Positions 63,231-64,000 of a stretch of 64,000 bases of DNA are shown here, in pieces. Below the pieces are notes generated by a model that made no database searches, was not told the DNA's origin, and worked only from the letters and a program-made list of their open reading frames with translations. Numbering within the stretch: position 1 is the stretch's first letter; the number at the start of each line of letters is the position of its first letter. The stretch spans positions 186,001-250,000 of the forward strand of contig CAVZYN010000018.1 of NCBI GenBank assembly GCA_963779515.1, given 5' to 3'. A program made the translations under genes and the position numbers. The stretch comes from CAVZYN01 sp963779515. Lineage in GTDB: Bacteria > Pseudomonadota > Alphaproteobacteria > Rhizobiales > Hyphomicrobiaceae.

Positions 63231-64000
63231 TTACGCGGTCGCGGCCGTGATGTCGCGCACGTCTGCAAGATCGTCGAGCGTCCAAGCGAGCTTGAGCACC
63301 GCACGCGCGCGCGCTTCGCCGATGACCGGAGTGGCATTTCCCAGAAACTTGGTCTCAAGGGCGCCATCGCTCATCGGATTGTCGACCGTGCCTGATGCGT
63401 GCGGCACATGCACGGCGTACGTCGCACCCGAGGCTGTGACGATTGATGCGGTCGCTTCATCCTTGCGGAATGATGCTTCGGTTGATACCGAGACTTTGCC
63501 GCGCAAGCCGAGTATCTCCGGCGCGGTGGTGCGCTGATTGGCAAACTGCTGGATGCCAGCAGTCCGATCGATGTAGGCGACTGCAGCTGCATGATTGATT
63601 GAGAACTTCGACTGCAGGCCCGTCTTCGGATCGTCGATGCCGGTGATCTTGACAGCATGCGGATGAACGCGGAGCGTCACGGACTGAATTGCCACAGCCG
63701 GAACATCGGTCTTCGTGGCGAGAGCGATCATCGCGTCGATCAAGGGATGCAGCACAACTCCGCAGGCGTAAGGTTTGTAGCCATTGCTCATGATTTCCCA
63801 ACGTGTGCCGAGGCCAGCTGTCAACGCGCCAGGATCAGCATCGGTGCTGTAGATGCGCGCAAAACCACGCTTGCCCTCGATGATCTCGTCCGAGCTATCG
63901 AAGCCATTTTCGGCGAGAAGAGCCGCCAGCACACCATTGGCTGCCGCCTTGCCGGCATGAAACGATTTGCACATTGTGCCGCGATTTTGCTGCATGCCAG
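63231..64000 (-). CDS. MmgE/PrpD-family protein, C-terminal part (runs off the window)
   Basis: The frame is open to the right end of the window. It shows the second half of an MmgE/PrpD protein: MCKSFHAGKAAANGVLAALLAENGF (read in pieces), SNGYKPYACGVVLHPLIDAMIAL, VRVHP-like TLRVHPHAV, and GNPMS-like DNPMSDGALETKF. Members are 2-methylcitrate dehydratase, immune-responsive gene-1-like decarboxylases and related enzymes. It converges on the HisD-family gene with 113 bp between stops. The start lies outside the window. Confidence 0.85.
   Translation of the reverse strand, partial: GMQQNRGTMCKSFHAGKAAANGVLAALLAENGFDSSDEIIEGKRGFARIYSTDADPGALTAGLGTRWEIMSNGYKPYACGVVLHPLIDAMIALATKTDVPAVAIQSVTLRVHPHAVKITGIDDPKTGLQSKFSINHAAAVAYIDRTAGIQQFANQRTTAPEILGLRGKVSVSTEASFRKDEATASIVTASGATYAVHVPHASGTVDNPMSDGALETKFLGNATPVIGEARARAVLKLAWTLDDLADVRDITAATA

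Noticed and set aside
1..64000. CRISPR array, insertion sequence or integron
   Set aside because: No regularly spaced short repeats, no transposase reading frame and no attC-like series were seen on either strand.

Overview
The window reads as a chromosomal stretch of a GC-rich alphaproteobacterium, most likely from Hyphomicrobiales (Bradyrhizobium/Xanthobacteraceae-like). The evidence is a red-type form IC RuBisCO operon with cbbR and cbbX, abundant TRAP, Bug and LysR genes, an rlmB/tRNA-Tyr/tRNA-Gly neighbourhood, and 4-bp ATGA overlaps inside operons. The placement is inference from gene content, not from a marker tree.

Layout. (1) 1-6.3 kb, left core: a biotin-dependent carboxylase alpha subunit, an EamA exporter, an MFS transporter, a frameshifted small protein, rlmB, tRNA-Tyr(GTA) and tRNA-Gly(TCC). 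(2) 6.3-39.6 kb: a 33-kb genomic island inserted in tRNA-Gly. It is bounded by a 44-bp exact repeat of the tRNA 3' end (6285-6328 and 39532-39575) and by a second, inner pair of 34-bp repeats. It has a tyrosine integrase at the right end and AlpA, a small DNA-binding protein and a DUF3363-type relaxase at the left. (3) 39.6-47.7 kb, right core: an inositol-monophosphatase-family enzyme with a Fbp/Afu-type ABC importer, then a TRAP transporter. (4) 47.7-53.8 kb: an SDR, a PxpABC-like (5-oxoprolinase) operon with two biotin-carrier-like proteins, a LysR regulator and an RraA-like aldolase. (5) 54.0-60.6 kb: cbbR and cbbF-P-L-S-X-Y, the Calvin-cycle operon. (6) 60.6-64 kb: a decayed stretch, a HisD-family dehydrogenase and the end of an MmgE/PrpD gene.

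The island is composite. A 0.54-kb copy of the relaxase 3' end occurs twice (10230-10774 and 28546-29077). The two copies bracket an 18-kb catabolic module: a Liv-type ABC importer, four SDR/hydroxyacid dehydrogenases, two aldehyde dehydrogenases, an HpcH-type aldolase, a bicupin, a Bug receptor, YciI and LysR. Beyond the second copy is a nitrite-assimilation operon (nirB-nirD-FNT channel-PP2C/kinase-cysG) behind a textbook sigma-54 promoter, then a coupling-protein remnant, a RelE/HTH toxin-antitoxin pair and the integrase. About fifteen reading-frame breaks fall in island metabolic genes, including all five nitrite genes. The mobility and toxin genes, and nearly all flanking core genes, are intact.

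The strongest regulatory signals read from sequence are two LysR-type regulons. In the pxp locus, a dyad ATAAG-N5-CTTAT recurs at three promoters, and in all three it lies exactly 20 bp upstream of a TTGGC[A/T] -35 box. In the island, TATAA-N7-TTATA stands before livK and between the aldolase and bicupin genes, with a related dyad before the island lysR. Together these suggest two small, uncharacterised catabolic pathways whose substrates cannot be named from sequence alone.
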